Assembly: GCA_031260805.1 (NCBI GenBank)
Contig: JAISKV010000015.1
Span: 1-42,161 of the forward strand
Length of the DNA stretch: 42,161 nucleotides
Direction: 5' to 3'
Source: Rickettsiales bacterium
GTDB lineage: Bacteria > Pseudomonadota > Alphaproteobacteria > Rs-D84
This document shows, piece by piece, positions 1 to 8,941 of this stretch (position 1 is its first letter; every line of letters begins with the position of its first letter). A program made the translations under genes and the position numbers. Below the pieces are notes generated by a model that was not told the DNA's origin, searched no databases, and saw only the letters and a program-made list of their open reading frames with translations.

Positions 1-12
1 TTTTCCAAAGAA

Positions 13-114
13 CGGGAATCCATTGTTAACAATCTCAAAACTTATTAATTTGTTAACAATACTTAACTTCTTTTATCGCTAACAGTGGATCCCCGCCTGC
101 GCGGGGATGACGAC
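13..114 (-). repeat. Inverted-repeat family B, copy 1
   Basis: gaatccattgttaacaatctcaaaacttatt...cttttatcgctaacagtggatccccgcctgcgcggggatgacgac matches the reverse complement of 2512-2634. Confidence 0.8.
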
Positions 115-169
115 TGTCAAAAAAAGTTATAAAAAGTATAACAGAGCATAATTTTTTATCTTTTATATT

Positions 170-1069
170 TTAATTTTTATCTTCCAGGATAGCCTTGCGC
201 AGTTTCGCGAACGCCCGTTCTTCAATCTGGCGCACCCGTTCCTTGGAAATTCCGTATTTCGCGCCCAGCGATTCCAGCGTTTCTACCGGATCGGCCAGTC
301 GCCGCGCCTGCAAAATTTCGCGGTCGCGCGCCGGCAATCCAGCCAGATGCTTGGCCAGCAAGCCATAGTTCTTCCGCCGCCACTGCGCCGCGGCCAGCAT
401 GTCCAGCGCGGAATCGTCGTCCGATTCCAGCGTGGATATGATTTCCGCGGCATCCGAATCGGGTGAGTTCCGCACCGGCGCGTTCAGTGAAATATCGCGC
501 GCGGACATGCGGGTTGACATCTTTTCAATATCCGATTCCGGCACATCCAACTTGTCCGACAACTGGCGCAACTGTTCCGGGTTCAGATTATTGTCCATGA
601 TGCCCAGCGCCCGTTTTGCGCGCGACAGGTTAAAGAATATCTTTTTCTGATTCGCGCTTGTCCCGATTTTCACCAAAGACCAGTTTGACAGGATTGTATC
701 GTAAATTTCGGCCTTGATCCAGAACATGGCGTATGTTGAAAAGCGAAAGCCCCGCTGCGGGTCAAATTTCTGCAAAGCCTGCATCAGGCCCAGGTTGCCG
801 GATGAAATCAGGTCGCCGACGGAAATTCCATAGTGCCGGAACTCGTACGCGACGGAAACCACCATGCGTAGGTGGCTGGCCACAAGTTTTTCGCCGGAAA
901 ATTTATCGCCGCCCTGCCAGGCGACCGCCGCGTTGTATTCTTCCGTCGCGGTCAGCATTGGTATTGACTGGACCATCTGGATATAGCGGGCCAGCGAATT
1001 GTCGTCGGAAATAACGGGCAGATTTTTTGGTGTTTTTGCCGGCAAAGAAGTCTTGATTTTTTGCGTCAT
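170..1069 (-). CDS. rpoH: RNA polymerase sigma-32 factor RpoH (likely start at the internal MTQKIK Met)
   Basis: Sigma-70 region 2 (GNLGLMQALQKFDPQRGFRFSTYAMFWIKAEI) and region 4 (ESLGAKYGISKERVRQIEERAFAKLRKAI); sigma-32-like overall. Confidence 0.93.
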   Translation of the reverse strand: MTQKIKTSLPAKTPKNLPVISDDNSLARYIQMVQSIPMLTATEEYNAAVAWQGGDKFSGEKLVASHLRMVVSVAYEFRHYGISVGDLISSGNLGLMQALQKFDPQRGFRFSTYAMFWIKAEIYDTILSNWSLVKIGTSANQKKIFFNLSRAKRALGIMDNNLNPEQLRQLSDKLDVPESDIEKMSTRMSARDISLNAPVRNSPDSDAAEIISTLESDDDSALDMLAAAQWRRKNYGLLAKHLAGLPARDREILQARRLADPVETLESLGAKYGISKERVRQIEERAFAKLRKAILEDKN

Positions 1070-1121
1070 TGCCTTTATAGTATAATAAAATAAAAACAAA
1101 TTTCAACAGGAGTAATTTGAT

Positions 1122-1787
1122 ATGGCGACAATGCTGGAAAGAAATCAAAAGGCCAAGATAAAGAACAAAACTCGGGACGAGCATGCCGAAGACGCACTGT
1201 ACCGCGAAGTTTGGGAAGAGGTTCATGCGCAAAAGACTTATGATTTTGTGAAAAAGTACGGACGGCAACTGATTGCGGCCGCGATTGCAATTTTGATTAT
1301 CGTCGTCGGATTTCAACTGCACCGCCATCATGCCGCAAGAAGCAGGGCGGCGGCGGCGGAAATGTTCGAGACGGCGCTGGCGATGAAAACCGGCGCATCG
1401 GATGCTTTCCTGGCCGCGGCAAAAATGTCCAGCGGCGGCATGGCGGATTTGGCTTTGTGGAACGCTGCGATTACCAGCGAAAACGCCAAGGTTGAATTGC
1501 TGGCGCAACTGGCGCGCGACGGCAATACGCGCGATTGGCGCGATCTGGCGGTTATTTATCTGGCGCAACTGAACGGCGATAAAATGACGGCGGACGATTT
1601 CAGCAAATTCTTGGCCCAGACCCAAACTAAACACAGCCCTTACTATTATACCGGAATGATGCTGGTCGCGCAGAAGTATTTGGGCGACGGCGACCTGGTT
1701 CGCGGAAACCAATGGCTGGACAAAATTATAAATGACGCAGACGCACCCGGCGCGATTGTCGCGAACGCCCAAATGTTAAAGCAATAA
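1122..1787 (+). CDS. YfgM-like, TPR-type membrane-anchored protein (N-terminal cytosolic segment plus one TM helix)
   Basis: Hydrophobic segment LIAAAIAILIIVVGFQL after a charged N-terminus; immediately upstream of a BamB-like lipoprotein, as in yfgM-bamB; SD aacaggag. Confidence 0.7.
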   Translation: MATMLERNQKAKIKNKTRDEHAEDALYREVWEEVHAQKTYDFVKKYGRQLIAAAIAILIIVVGFQLHRHHAARSRAAAAEMFETALAMKTGASDAFLAAAKMSSGGMADLALWNAAITSENAKVELLAQLARDGNTRDWRDLAVIYLAQLNGDKMTADDFSKFLAQTQTKHSPYYYTGMMLVAQKYLGDGDLVRGNQWLDKIINDADAPGAIVANAQMLKQ

Positions 1788-2458
1788 TGAAAAACTTTAT
1801 CTTTTATCTTTTGATTTTTATCTTAGTATCCGCCTGCGGCAAGACAGATCCAATACTGCCGGGGACGCGCACCGCAATCTTTCCGCGCGCGGAAATCACG
1901 ATTCTGAACAAAGAAGTCCCGATGCCGCAAACCGCGCGCACCCCAACGCCGGCGGCAGGCATGCGCCAGACCGCGAATAATAAAATCATGAATGCCGACG
2001 GGCGGGAAGTATTTTCCGGATTTCCGACGGACGCCACGGTTGCCGGCATGCGCACGCCGATGCAGCACGGCGGATTCGTGTTTGCCGGGCTGTCTACGGG
2101 CGAAGTCGTGAAATTCAATCCGAAAACCAGAATCGTGCAATGGATCGCCGATGTTTATTCGTCCAGCGCGATGACGGGCGGCAATGAAGTCTTGGATATC
2201 GTCGCATCCGTCCAGCCTTATGACGAAGGCGTTTATGCCGGCGGCCTGGGCGGGGAATTCTGTAAATTGAATATAGGCAATGGCGGCAAGGTCTGGTGTG
2301 TCCCGATCAGCGTGGGCGCGGACTTTGTCATAACGAAAGATTTTGCATTTGTGATTTCCGCGGATAATTATCTGTACGCGATTGAGTTGAAATCCGGCGC
2401 TGTGTATTGGAAAAAGCCGGTTGAAAAACAAACCATGCCGGATTTAATTAAGAATTAA
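1787..2458 (+). CDS. Short BamB-like lipoprotein (PQQ-type beta-propeller repeats), apparently C-terminally shortened
   Basis: Lipobox-like LLIFILVSACG; blade-like segments (YLYAIELKSGAVYWKKPV); ORF ends in an intergenic repeat arm. Confidence 0.6.
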   Translation: MKNFIFYLLIFILVSACGKTDPILPGTRTAIFPRAEITILNKEVPMPQTARTPTPAAGMRQTANNKIMNADGREVFSGFPTDATVAGMRTPMQHGGFVFAGLSTGEVVKFNPKTRIVQWIADVYSSSAMTGGNEVLDIVASVQPYDEGVYAGGLGGEFCKLNIGNGGKVWCVPISVGADFVITKDFAFVISADNYLYAIELKSGAVYWKKPVEKQTMPDLIKN

Positions 2459-2511
2459 TAATTAAGAAATAAGAATTTGCTCTGCTATACTTTATTATCA
2501 CTTTTTTGACC

Positions 2512-2634
2512 GTCGTCATTCCGGCGAAGGCCGGGATCCACTGTTAGCAGTAAAAGAAATTAAGATTGTTGTTGATAAATGAATAAATTTTGAGATGGTT
2601 AACAATGGATTCCGGCCTTCGCCGGAATGACGAC
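2512..2634 (+). repeat. Inverted-repeat family B, copy 2, nested inside a larger AT-rich palindrome (about 2449-2700)
   Basis: gtcgtcattccggcgaaggccgggatccactgttagc...gttaacaatggattccggccttcgccggaatgacgac. Confidence 0.88.
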
Positions 2635-2702
2635 GGGGTATGATAAAGTAAAAAATTGTTTAACAGAGCGAATTCTTATTTCTTAATTATTAATTCTTAA
2701 TC

Positions 2703-3395
2703 TTAAACCTTGCATTCCCGGATATTGCCGACCGCCAAATCGCCAAGTTCAATATCGCCATACGAAACCCGATGCAGTTTGCGCACGGGCAGGCCGACTG
2801 AATCAAACACCAATCTTATCTCGTTCTTTTTGCCTTCGGTTATCGTGATTTCTGTGTCTGATGCGTTTATGCGCCGCAGTTTCATTGGGCGGTAATGAAT
2901 CCCGTCAACAGTTATGCCGGTGCGGATTTTCTTGGTAATCCGATTGAACATTTCGTCGTCCATGGTCCATGCGCGGCCCAGTTTGGCAATGTATACCCGC
3001 GGGATTTGCGCGGACGGCAGCGTCATTTTTCGCGCCAGTTCGCCGGAATTGGTCAGCAGCAGCAATCCGCTGGTATTAAAGTCCAGCCGCCCTATGTATT
3101 TCAGGTTGTGATATTTTTGCGGCAGAATATCGTAAATTGTCTTGCGGCCCGCCGGATCGGACGCAGTCGTCATAACGCCGGCCGGTTTGTGAAAAGCAAA
3201 AATGGTAGTTGGTAATTGGTGGTTGGCGGTTAGTATTTTTCCATTAACGGAAATTTTGTCGGCATCTGAAATATTGAATGCGGGGCTGATCAGAACAGCG
3301 CCGTTGACCGCCACGCGGCCGTCGGCAATCATTTGCTCTGCCGCCCGCCTGCTGGGGGCTGCGCCGGTGTCTGCAAGAAACTTGGCAATTCTCAT
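2703..3395 (-). CDS. rluB: RluB/RsuA-family pseudouridine synthase
   Basis: S4 domain (MRIAKFLADTGAAPSRRAAEQMIADGRVAVNG) plus GRLDFNTSGLLLLTN catalytic motif. Confidence 0.9.
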   Translation of the reverse strand: MRIAKFLADTGAAPSRRAAEQMIADGRVAVNGAVLISPAFNISDADKISVNGKILTANHQLPTTIFAFHKPAGVMTTASDPAGRKTIYDILPQKYHNLKYIGRLDFNTSGLLLLTNSGELARKMTLPSAQIPRVYIAKLGRAWTMDDEMFNRITKKIRTGITVDGIHYRPMKLRRINASDTEITITEGKKNEIRLVFDSVGLPVRKLHRVSYGDIELGDLAVGNIRECKV

Positions 3396-3398
3396 TAA

Positions 3399-5552
3399 TT
3401 ATTTGTATCCCAGCGCCGCGCGGTGCGCAGGGACCAGAAATTCCGGCAAGGGATTGGCGACCGGCATGCCCTGTTTGGCCTTTAATGCGTCATCCTTGTA
3501 CGCATAGTGCGCGTCTGCTTTAATCGGTCTGTGCGGGAAGCCTTCGTAAATCACCAATTGATACTTGGATTCCAAATGCGTTATTTCATCCGCGCTGAAC
3601 AGCGGCGAGGCATCATTTTCTTCTGTATCTTTGCCATCCGCGCCCTTGACAGTTTTCTTTTTGATTTTGTTGCCCATCATTTCGCTGAACAATTTTGCGG
3701 TTTCCATTGAATTCTGGCGAAATAATATCTTGGCCGCCGATGTGGACAGCAGCGTTTTTCCGGCGTATTCCCCGTACTTTTCGTTTATCTGATTCATGTC
3801 CTGGCCGATTAACAAGTATGAAACCGACTGCGACCGTCCGACTTCCGGCCCCTTGATAATCGCGGACATCTTTTTCATCGCGGGCATTTCGTCCAGCAGG
3901 AACAGCACGGGCTTGTCCCCCAGTTGCCGTCCGGCATGAACCTTGTCCGGCGGATTTGATATCAGGAACCGCGACATTTGTTCAATGAAGATTGCGTTGA
4001 TTGGATTGACCGCTTCTATGTCCACCTGGTTGATTGACAGGTACACTGTAATCGGCTCCCACTTCTGCGTCGTCTGGTTGTAAAATCCGCGCATGTCGGC
4101 AAAGTGAAAATCACTGTGGCTGGTGCGTTCGCGCACCGCGCTGTTCTTGAAGATATTCAGCGGGTTCGTCGCGGTTGACAGCACGGACGACCGCGTTTTG
4201 TCCGCCAGCGCGGCCAGATCGCGCAGTTCGCTGTTCGCGCGCTCGCTGTATCCGTACTGCACCGCCTCGTTCGCGGCGGCCTCGAATAGCGAGCGCATCG
4301 TGTCAGCGCCCATCGTCGCCATAGTGTTTCCGCTGCGTTTTAATTCTTCCAGTTGTTCCGTCGCCAGGCGCATTGATTCGGTAAGCCAGTCAAGAAGCAT
4401 GGAAAAGGACGCTTCTTTGCCCAGCCAGGCCGCAGGAATTCCGGACCATGTTCCGACATGGACATAGTTCAGCGAATTCAGTTCCCCATTTCTCAACAAA
4501 TTTACCGCGGCCATGGCGTTGTCGTCATGCATGCTCATATAATACCCGTACAGCACATTCGCGTCATCAGTGTTGAATGTTCCGGTGTCAATGCGATGCT
4601 TAAAGTAATCGTTGGCCTTGGCGCGCTCGATCTTGTAAATGATAAAGTGTATCAGGCCGGAAAGCGCGTGCCGGCCGGCATCGCCCCAGTACGGATCTTT
4701 CGGCGTTTCATCAACCAGCGTGTTTGCCAGACTGTCCACGAACAAGTCCCGCTCTTTCTTTTCATACGGCACATGGGACGGCGACAGCGGATTCCAACTG
4801 GGGTAAAAAATCCCGTTATCCGGATCATCCTGGCCCGCCCAGTTTATGATAAAAACGGGCCCCAGCGTCGCGCGGTATCCGGATGTGCGCGCCGCGATTT
4901 CAGGCTTTGGATCATTGATAATCATTGAAACGGTGTCGCATTCCAGAATGGTGGGCAGCACGACGCACTCTGTCTTACCCGTGCCTGGCGGCGCAAAGCA
5001 GATTGCAGACAGCGTTTTCGGCATGAACAGCGGCTTGTCTTTCAGATATCCCAGGACCATGACATTTTTCCCGCCGCCCAGCAGCCCCATGGATTCAATG
5101 TCTTCCTTGGTTGCTTCGCGCGAACTGGAACTGTCCAGCTTATCCTTGCCATGCGGGTTAAAGTTATCCATCAATGAATCATTGGTTAAGATTCCGTAAA
5201 TTAAAATCGGCAGCAATGGCGCGATGCATGCCGCATCTGTGCGCAATGCAATCCGCATGACCCAATCGGGAATCTCTGCAAATGCGGACAAGCCGAAACT
5301 GGAAATCAAATTGTGAAAATATACCCCCATCCATTTCCATGTTGCGGTTGAAAAACCGTACCGCCACAGATGTTCTGCCGCGAAAGACAGCAGGAAAGCC
5401 GTCATGCATGCGGCCCAAACGCCAAGCATCCACCGTTTTTTCCAAAACAGTTGGGCCATCGGCTTTTTTTCATGATCCTTGTATGCGGCCGAAGAAAAGA
5501 TTTTCAGGCCTTTGCCGGATCCGGACATAGAAAATAGACTGAATGCGCACAT
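3399..5552 (-). CDS. Type IV secretion coupling protein, VirD4/TraG family
   Basis: Walker A APPGTGKTECVVLPTILE, Walker B VLFLLDEMPAMKKM, N-terminal TM region. The true start may be the internal MAQLFWKK at about 5459. Confidence 0.88.
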   Translation of the reverse strand: MCAFSLFSMSGSGKGLKIFSSAAYKDHEKKPMAQLFWKKRWMLGVWAACMTAFLLSFAAEHLWRYGFSTATWKWMGVYFHNLISSFGLSAFAEIPDWVMRIALRTDAACIAPLLPILIYGILTNDSLMDNFNPHGKDKLDSSSSREATKEDIESMGLLGGGKNVMVLGYLKDKPLFMPKTLSAICFAPPGTGKTECVVLPTILECDTVSMIINDPKPEIAARTSGYRATLGPVFIINWAGQDDPDNGIFYPSWNPLSPSHVPYEKKERDLFVDSLANTLVDETPKDPYWGDAGRHALSGLIHFIIYKIERAKANDYFKHRIDTGTFNTDDANVLYGYYMSMHDDNAMAAVNLLRNGELNSLNYVHVGTWSGIPAAWLGKEASFSMLLDWLTESMRLATEQLEELKRSGNTMATMGADTMRSLFEAAANEAVQYGYSERANSELRDLAALADKTRSSVLSTATNPLNIFKNSAVRERTSHSDFHFADMRGFYNQTTQKWEPITVYLSINQVDIEAVNPINAIFIEQMSRFLISNPPDKVHAGRQLGDKPVLFLLDEMPAMKKMSAIIKGPEVGRSQSVSYLLIGQDMNQINEKYGEYAGKTLLSTSAAKILFRQNSMETAKLFSEMMGNKIKKKTVKGADGKDTEENDASPLFSADEITHLESKYQLVIYEGFPHRPIKADAHYAYKDDALKAKQGMPVANPLPEFLVPAHRAALGYK

Positions 5553-5574
5553 TGTGTTATAATTGTAGCATAAA

Positions 5575-6243
5575 ATGAAAAATATACCAAGAATTTACAT
5601 AAATCATGCGTTGGAAGTCGGCGGGACTTATCCGCTGCCTGGCGACGCGGCCCACTATCTGACCCGTGTGATGCGCGCTGACGAATTTCTGGCATTTGGC
5701 GGCGGGGCCGAATATTGTGCAAAAATCATAAATAAAAATTCGTATTTCGTATCACGAATCACAGATCATGCAGATCCCGGCGGAAATATAACTCTGGCAT
5801 TCGCCCCGATAAAAAAGACCGATGACCTGATAAATATGGCGACGCAGTTGGGCGTGGCCCGGTTCCAGCCTGTGATAACCAGATTTGCGATTGCGCGGCA
5901 TACCAATTGGGCGCGAATGAAAAAGATAGCAATAGAGGCGGCCGAACAATCCGGCCGCAACAGTGTTCCTGAATTCCTGCCGGAAATAACGCTGGATGAA
6001 TTTATCGGAAAAACGCCGGAATTTTGCTTTGCAGACGAGCGGTTTGCGCATGATTTTCATAATGAATCACGAATAACGGATAATGGCAGAGTTTGCGTGC
6101 TGGTCGGTCCCGAAGGCGGATTTTCAGACGATGAATTCGCAATGCTGGATAAATCCGGCGGCACGCCGCTCGGCCTGGGAAAAACAATCCTGCGCGCAGA
6201 ACTGGCCGCAGCAGTGGCGATAGTGAAGTGCAGGGAGTTGTAG
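5575..6243 (+). CDS. rsmE: 16S rRNA (uracil-1498-N3)-methyltransferase RsmE
   Basis: VLVGPEGGFSDDEFAML and LGLGKTILRAELAAAVAI, typical of the RsmE SPOUT fold. Confidence 0.92.
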   Translation: MKNIPRIYINHALEVGGTYPLPGDAAHYLTRVMRADEFLAFGGGAEYCAKIINKNSYFVSRITDHADPGGNITLAFAPIKKTDDLINMATQLGVARFQPVITRFAIARHTNWARMKKIAIEAAEQSGRNSVPEFLPEITLDEFIGKTPEFCFADERFAHDFHNESRITDNGRVCVLVGPEGGFSDDEFAMLDKSGGTPLGLGKTILRAELAAAVAIVKCREL

Positions 6244-6249
6244 TGGTGT

Positions 6250-6282
6250 GGCCAGTCCCCCTCCAAGGGAGGGGAACCGGCC
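6250..6282. terminator. Repeat-derived hairpin between convergent rsmE and accC
   Basis: ggccagtccccctcc aa gggaggggaaccggcc followed by gcttttt; related to arms at 24802 and 24990. Confidence 0.55.
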
Positions 6283-6291
6283 GCTTTTTAA

Positions 6292-7644
6292 CTATTCGCT
6301 TTTTTCACTTAAATAAGTTTCCAGCCAATGGTTATCAATCGCCATCGTCTTGACATCTTTGTTTTGCAGCAGGCGCATTTGCAGGGGCAGGGTGGTTTTC
6401 ACGCCTTCTATATCAAATTCTTCCAGCGCCCGCGCCGCCCGCATGATGCATGCCGGCCGGTTCTGCGCCCAGACGATTAGTTTTGCAATCATTGAATCAT
6501 AGGTTGGCGGAATTCTGTACCCCGTGTACGCCGCGCTGTCCACCCGTATTCCCAGGCCCCCGGGCGGGTTGTAAAGTGTGATGAGTCCGGGATTCGGAAT
6601 AAAGTTTTCCGGATCTTCGGCATTTATGCGAAATTCAATCGCGTGGCCGTTCGGAATGACATTTGACTGCGTATAGCCCAGTTTTTCACCGGCCGCGATA
6701 CGAATCTGTTCGCGGACCAGGTCAATCCCGTAAACCATTTCCGTCACAGGATGTTCCACCTGCAATCTGGTGTTCATTTCCAAGAAATAGAATTTGCCGT
6801 CCTCGAACATGAATTCCAAAGTTCCAGCATTGGTATAGCCCAGTTTTTTCATGGCTTTGCGGCAAATGTCAATCATGTCGTCGCGCTGTTTCTGGGTCAG
6901 TATTGATGCCGGGCATTCTTCCATGATTTTCTGATTTTTGCGTTGCAGCGAACAGTCGCGTTCTCCGAAAATCACAATGCTGCCGTGATTGTCGCCCAAG
7001 ACTTGAAATTCAATATGCCGCGGATGCAGCAGCAGTTTTTCCATGTACAGCGTGTCGTCGCCGAATCCGGACTTGGCTTCGCGCTTGGTCATTGAAAAAG
7101 CCTCAGCCATTTCGGCCGCGCTGGCAACCGGGCGCATTCCTTTGCCGCCGCCGCCGGCCGAGGCCTTTAACATAACAGGGTATCCGATTTTGTCAGCCCA
7201 TGCTATGGCATTTTCCAGTGAATCAATGCTGCCGTCGCTGCCCGGAACCACGGGCAGCCCGCATTCAATCGCCGTTTTCTTGGCCGCAACCTTGTCCCCC
7301 ATTCGGCGAATCATGTCGGCGGTCGGGCCGACCCAGATTAACTTGTGCTGTTCCACCATATCCACAAAACTGGCCCGTTCGGATAAAAATCCATAGCCAG
7401 GATGAATGGCGTCGCTGTTCGTCAGCAGCGCGGCCGTTAAAATCGCGCCCTCGTTCAGATAAGATTCCCGCACCGGCGCGGGCCCGACGCACACCGATTC
7501 GTCGGCCAGTTTTACATGCATCGCATCGCGATCCGCAGTTGAATAAATAGCAACCGTGCGGATTCCCATGTCGCGGCACGCGCGAATGATGCGCAGGGCG
7601 ATTTCGCCCCGGTTTGCAATCAGTATTTTTTTTATGGCAGGCAT
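6292..7644 (-). CDS. accC: Acetyl-CoA carboxylase, biotin carboxylase subunit
   Basis: KILIANRGEIALRIIRACRDMGI, KASAGGGGKGMR, FLEMNTRLQVEHPVTEM. Confidence 0.97.
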   Translation of the reverse strand: MPAIKKILIANRGEIALRIIRACRDMGIRTVAIYSTADRDAMHVKLADESVCVGPAPVRESYLNEGAILTAALLTNSDAIHPGYGFLSERASFVDMVEQHKLIWVGPTADMIRRMGDKVAAKKTAIECGLPVVPGSDGSIDSLENAIAWADKIGYPVMLKASAGGGGKGMRPVASAAEMAEAFSMTKREAKSGFGDDTLYMEKLLLHPRHIEFQVLGDNHGSIVIFGERDCSLQRKNQKIMEECPASILTQKQRDDMIDICRKAMKKLGYTNAGTLEFMFEDGKFYFLEMNTRLQVEHPVTEMVYGIDLVREQIRIAAGEKLGYTQSNVIPNGHAIEFRINAEDPENFIPNPGLITLYNPPGGLGIRVDSAAYTGYRIPPTYDSMIAKLIVWAQNRPACIMRAARALEEFDIEGVKTTLPLQMRLLQNKDVKTMAIDNHWLETYLSEKSE

Positions 7645-7645
7645 T

Positions 7646-8089
7646 TTAATTAATAACCGCCAGTGGCATCTCGAACTCCACCGCGTCCCCGTCTTTAATC
7701 AGGTATTCTGTCAAAATCCCGTCTTTTCCGGCCTTGACCGGGTTAAAGGTCTTCATTGCCTCTATCAGGCAGATGGTATCGCCGGCCCGGACGGACGCGC
7801 CGATTGTCGCAAATGGTTTGGCCCCCGGTTCCGGCGCCAGATACGCGACCCCGACCATCGGGGACTTGATAACAGTCCCTGAATGGGCTGCGGATGCGGC
7901 AACTGGTTCCGGTGCGATTGCTGTCGCAGCGGCTGTATGTGTGGCCGAGACCGGTACGGCCTGTTGTTTTGATAAATGAATGTGGCGGCGGAAAAGCCCC
8001 AGCAGGAAACTATTTTCGGCTTCTAATTCTGTCAAGCCCAGTTTGTCCATTGTAGCGGATAATCGTTCAATGGTATTTTGTAAAGACAT
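7646..8089 (-). CDS. accB: Biotin carboxyl carrier protein of ACC (start at internal MSLQNTIERL)
   Basis: Biotinylation motif IEAMKTFNPVKA; adjacent to accC. Confidence 0.93.
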   Translation of the reverse strand: MSLQNTIERLSATMDKLGLTELEAENSFLLGLFRRHIHLSKQQAVPVSATHTAAATAIAPEPVAASAAHSGTVIKSPMVGVAYLAPEPGAKPFATIGASVRAGDTICLIEAMKTFNPVKAGKDGILTEYLIKDGDAVEFEMPLAVIN

Positions 8090-8148
8090 GTTTATATATT
8101 CTCTTTTTTTAGTGAGTACCGTGAATTGTATCATTTCCAGGATAATTG

Positions 8149-8361
8149 TCAAGGAACCGGGTCGTATCCGAATCCGCCGCCCGGCCGGCATCGCGAAATT
8201 CTGCGGATTGCCATGGCGATTCCGCGCCACGGGCCGTGCCTGATTATCGCGGTTCGCGCGTATTCGCTGCACGACGGGCAAAACCGGCAGCCATGCGATC
8301 CGATTAATGGCGATATCAGTTTCTGGTATAGATTTATCAAGAACAGCGCGATGGGCTTCAT
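8149..8361 (-). CDS. yidD: Membrane protein insertion efficiency factor YidD
   Basis: LINLYQKLISPLIGSHGCRFCPSCSEYARTAIIRHG, downstream of rnpA. Confidence 0.93.
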   Translation of the reverse strand: MKPIALFLINLYQKLISPLIGSHGCRFCPSCSEYARTAIIRHGPWRGIAMAIRRISRCRPGGGFGYDPVP

Positions 8362-8672
8362 TATTTCAACGCGCGCTTCATTGCGCGAATGCCGGCCTGC
8401 TCGGTCGCTTCCAAAATATTTGTCCGCGCGATGAACAAGTAATCCAGGTTCGGGTTCATCGCGGATTCGCATGCGCGCAGCCATGCGCGCAGCAGTCTTT
8501 TCGCCCGGTTGCGCCGCGTGGCCAGCCGGAAAGACCGTTTTGCCGCGACCAGTCCGTACCGCGCGTCCCCCGGCCACAGCGTCGGCCGGGTTTTCGTTAT
8601 AAAAAACTCGGTCGGGATTGCGCGCGAATCGCCAAAGTCAAAATCTTTATGTTTTTTAATTGTTTGTCTCAT
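8361..8672 (-). CDS. rnpA: Ribonuclease P protein component
   Basis: AAKRSFRLATRRNRAKRLLRAWLR matches the RnpA RNR signature region; overlaps yidD start. Confidence 0.88.
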   Translation of the reverse strand: MRQTIKKHKDFDFGDSRAIPTEFFITKTRPTLWPGDARYGLVAAKRSFRLATRRNRAKRLLRAWLRACESAMNPNLDYLFIARTNILEATEQAGIRAMKRALK

Positions 8673-8746
8673 GCCAGCAAGTTTACATCATAAAACTTGT
8701 ATTTCCAAATTATGTTTTGTATATTGCAGGCAAAAGGAACAATCAT

Positions 8747-8941
8747 ATGGAAAAAGAAAAATTGTCGTTCGAACAGGCTTTTGCCCAACTTGCCGAACTG
8801 GTGAAGAAGATAGAATCTGGAGCGCTTCCGCTGGCCGATTCGGTCGCCGCGTACGAACAGGGCATGAAATTGAAAACTTACTGCGAAAAATTGCTGAAAG
8901 ACGCTGAATTGAAAATAGAAGTATTGAAGAAAGATGAGTGA
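8747..8941 (+). CDS. xseB: Exodeoxyribonuclease VII small subunit
   Basis: SFEQAFAQLAELVKKIESGALPLADSVAAYEQGMKL. Confidence 0.92.
   Translation: MEKEKLSFEQAFAQLAELVKKIESGALPLADSVAAYEQGMKLKTYCEKLLKDAELKIEVLKKDE

Noticed and set aside
903-1772. 289-aa minus-strand ORF
   Set aside because: Overlaps rpoH and the yfgM-like gene; composition is Arg/Gln-rich shadow translation.
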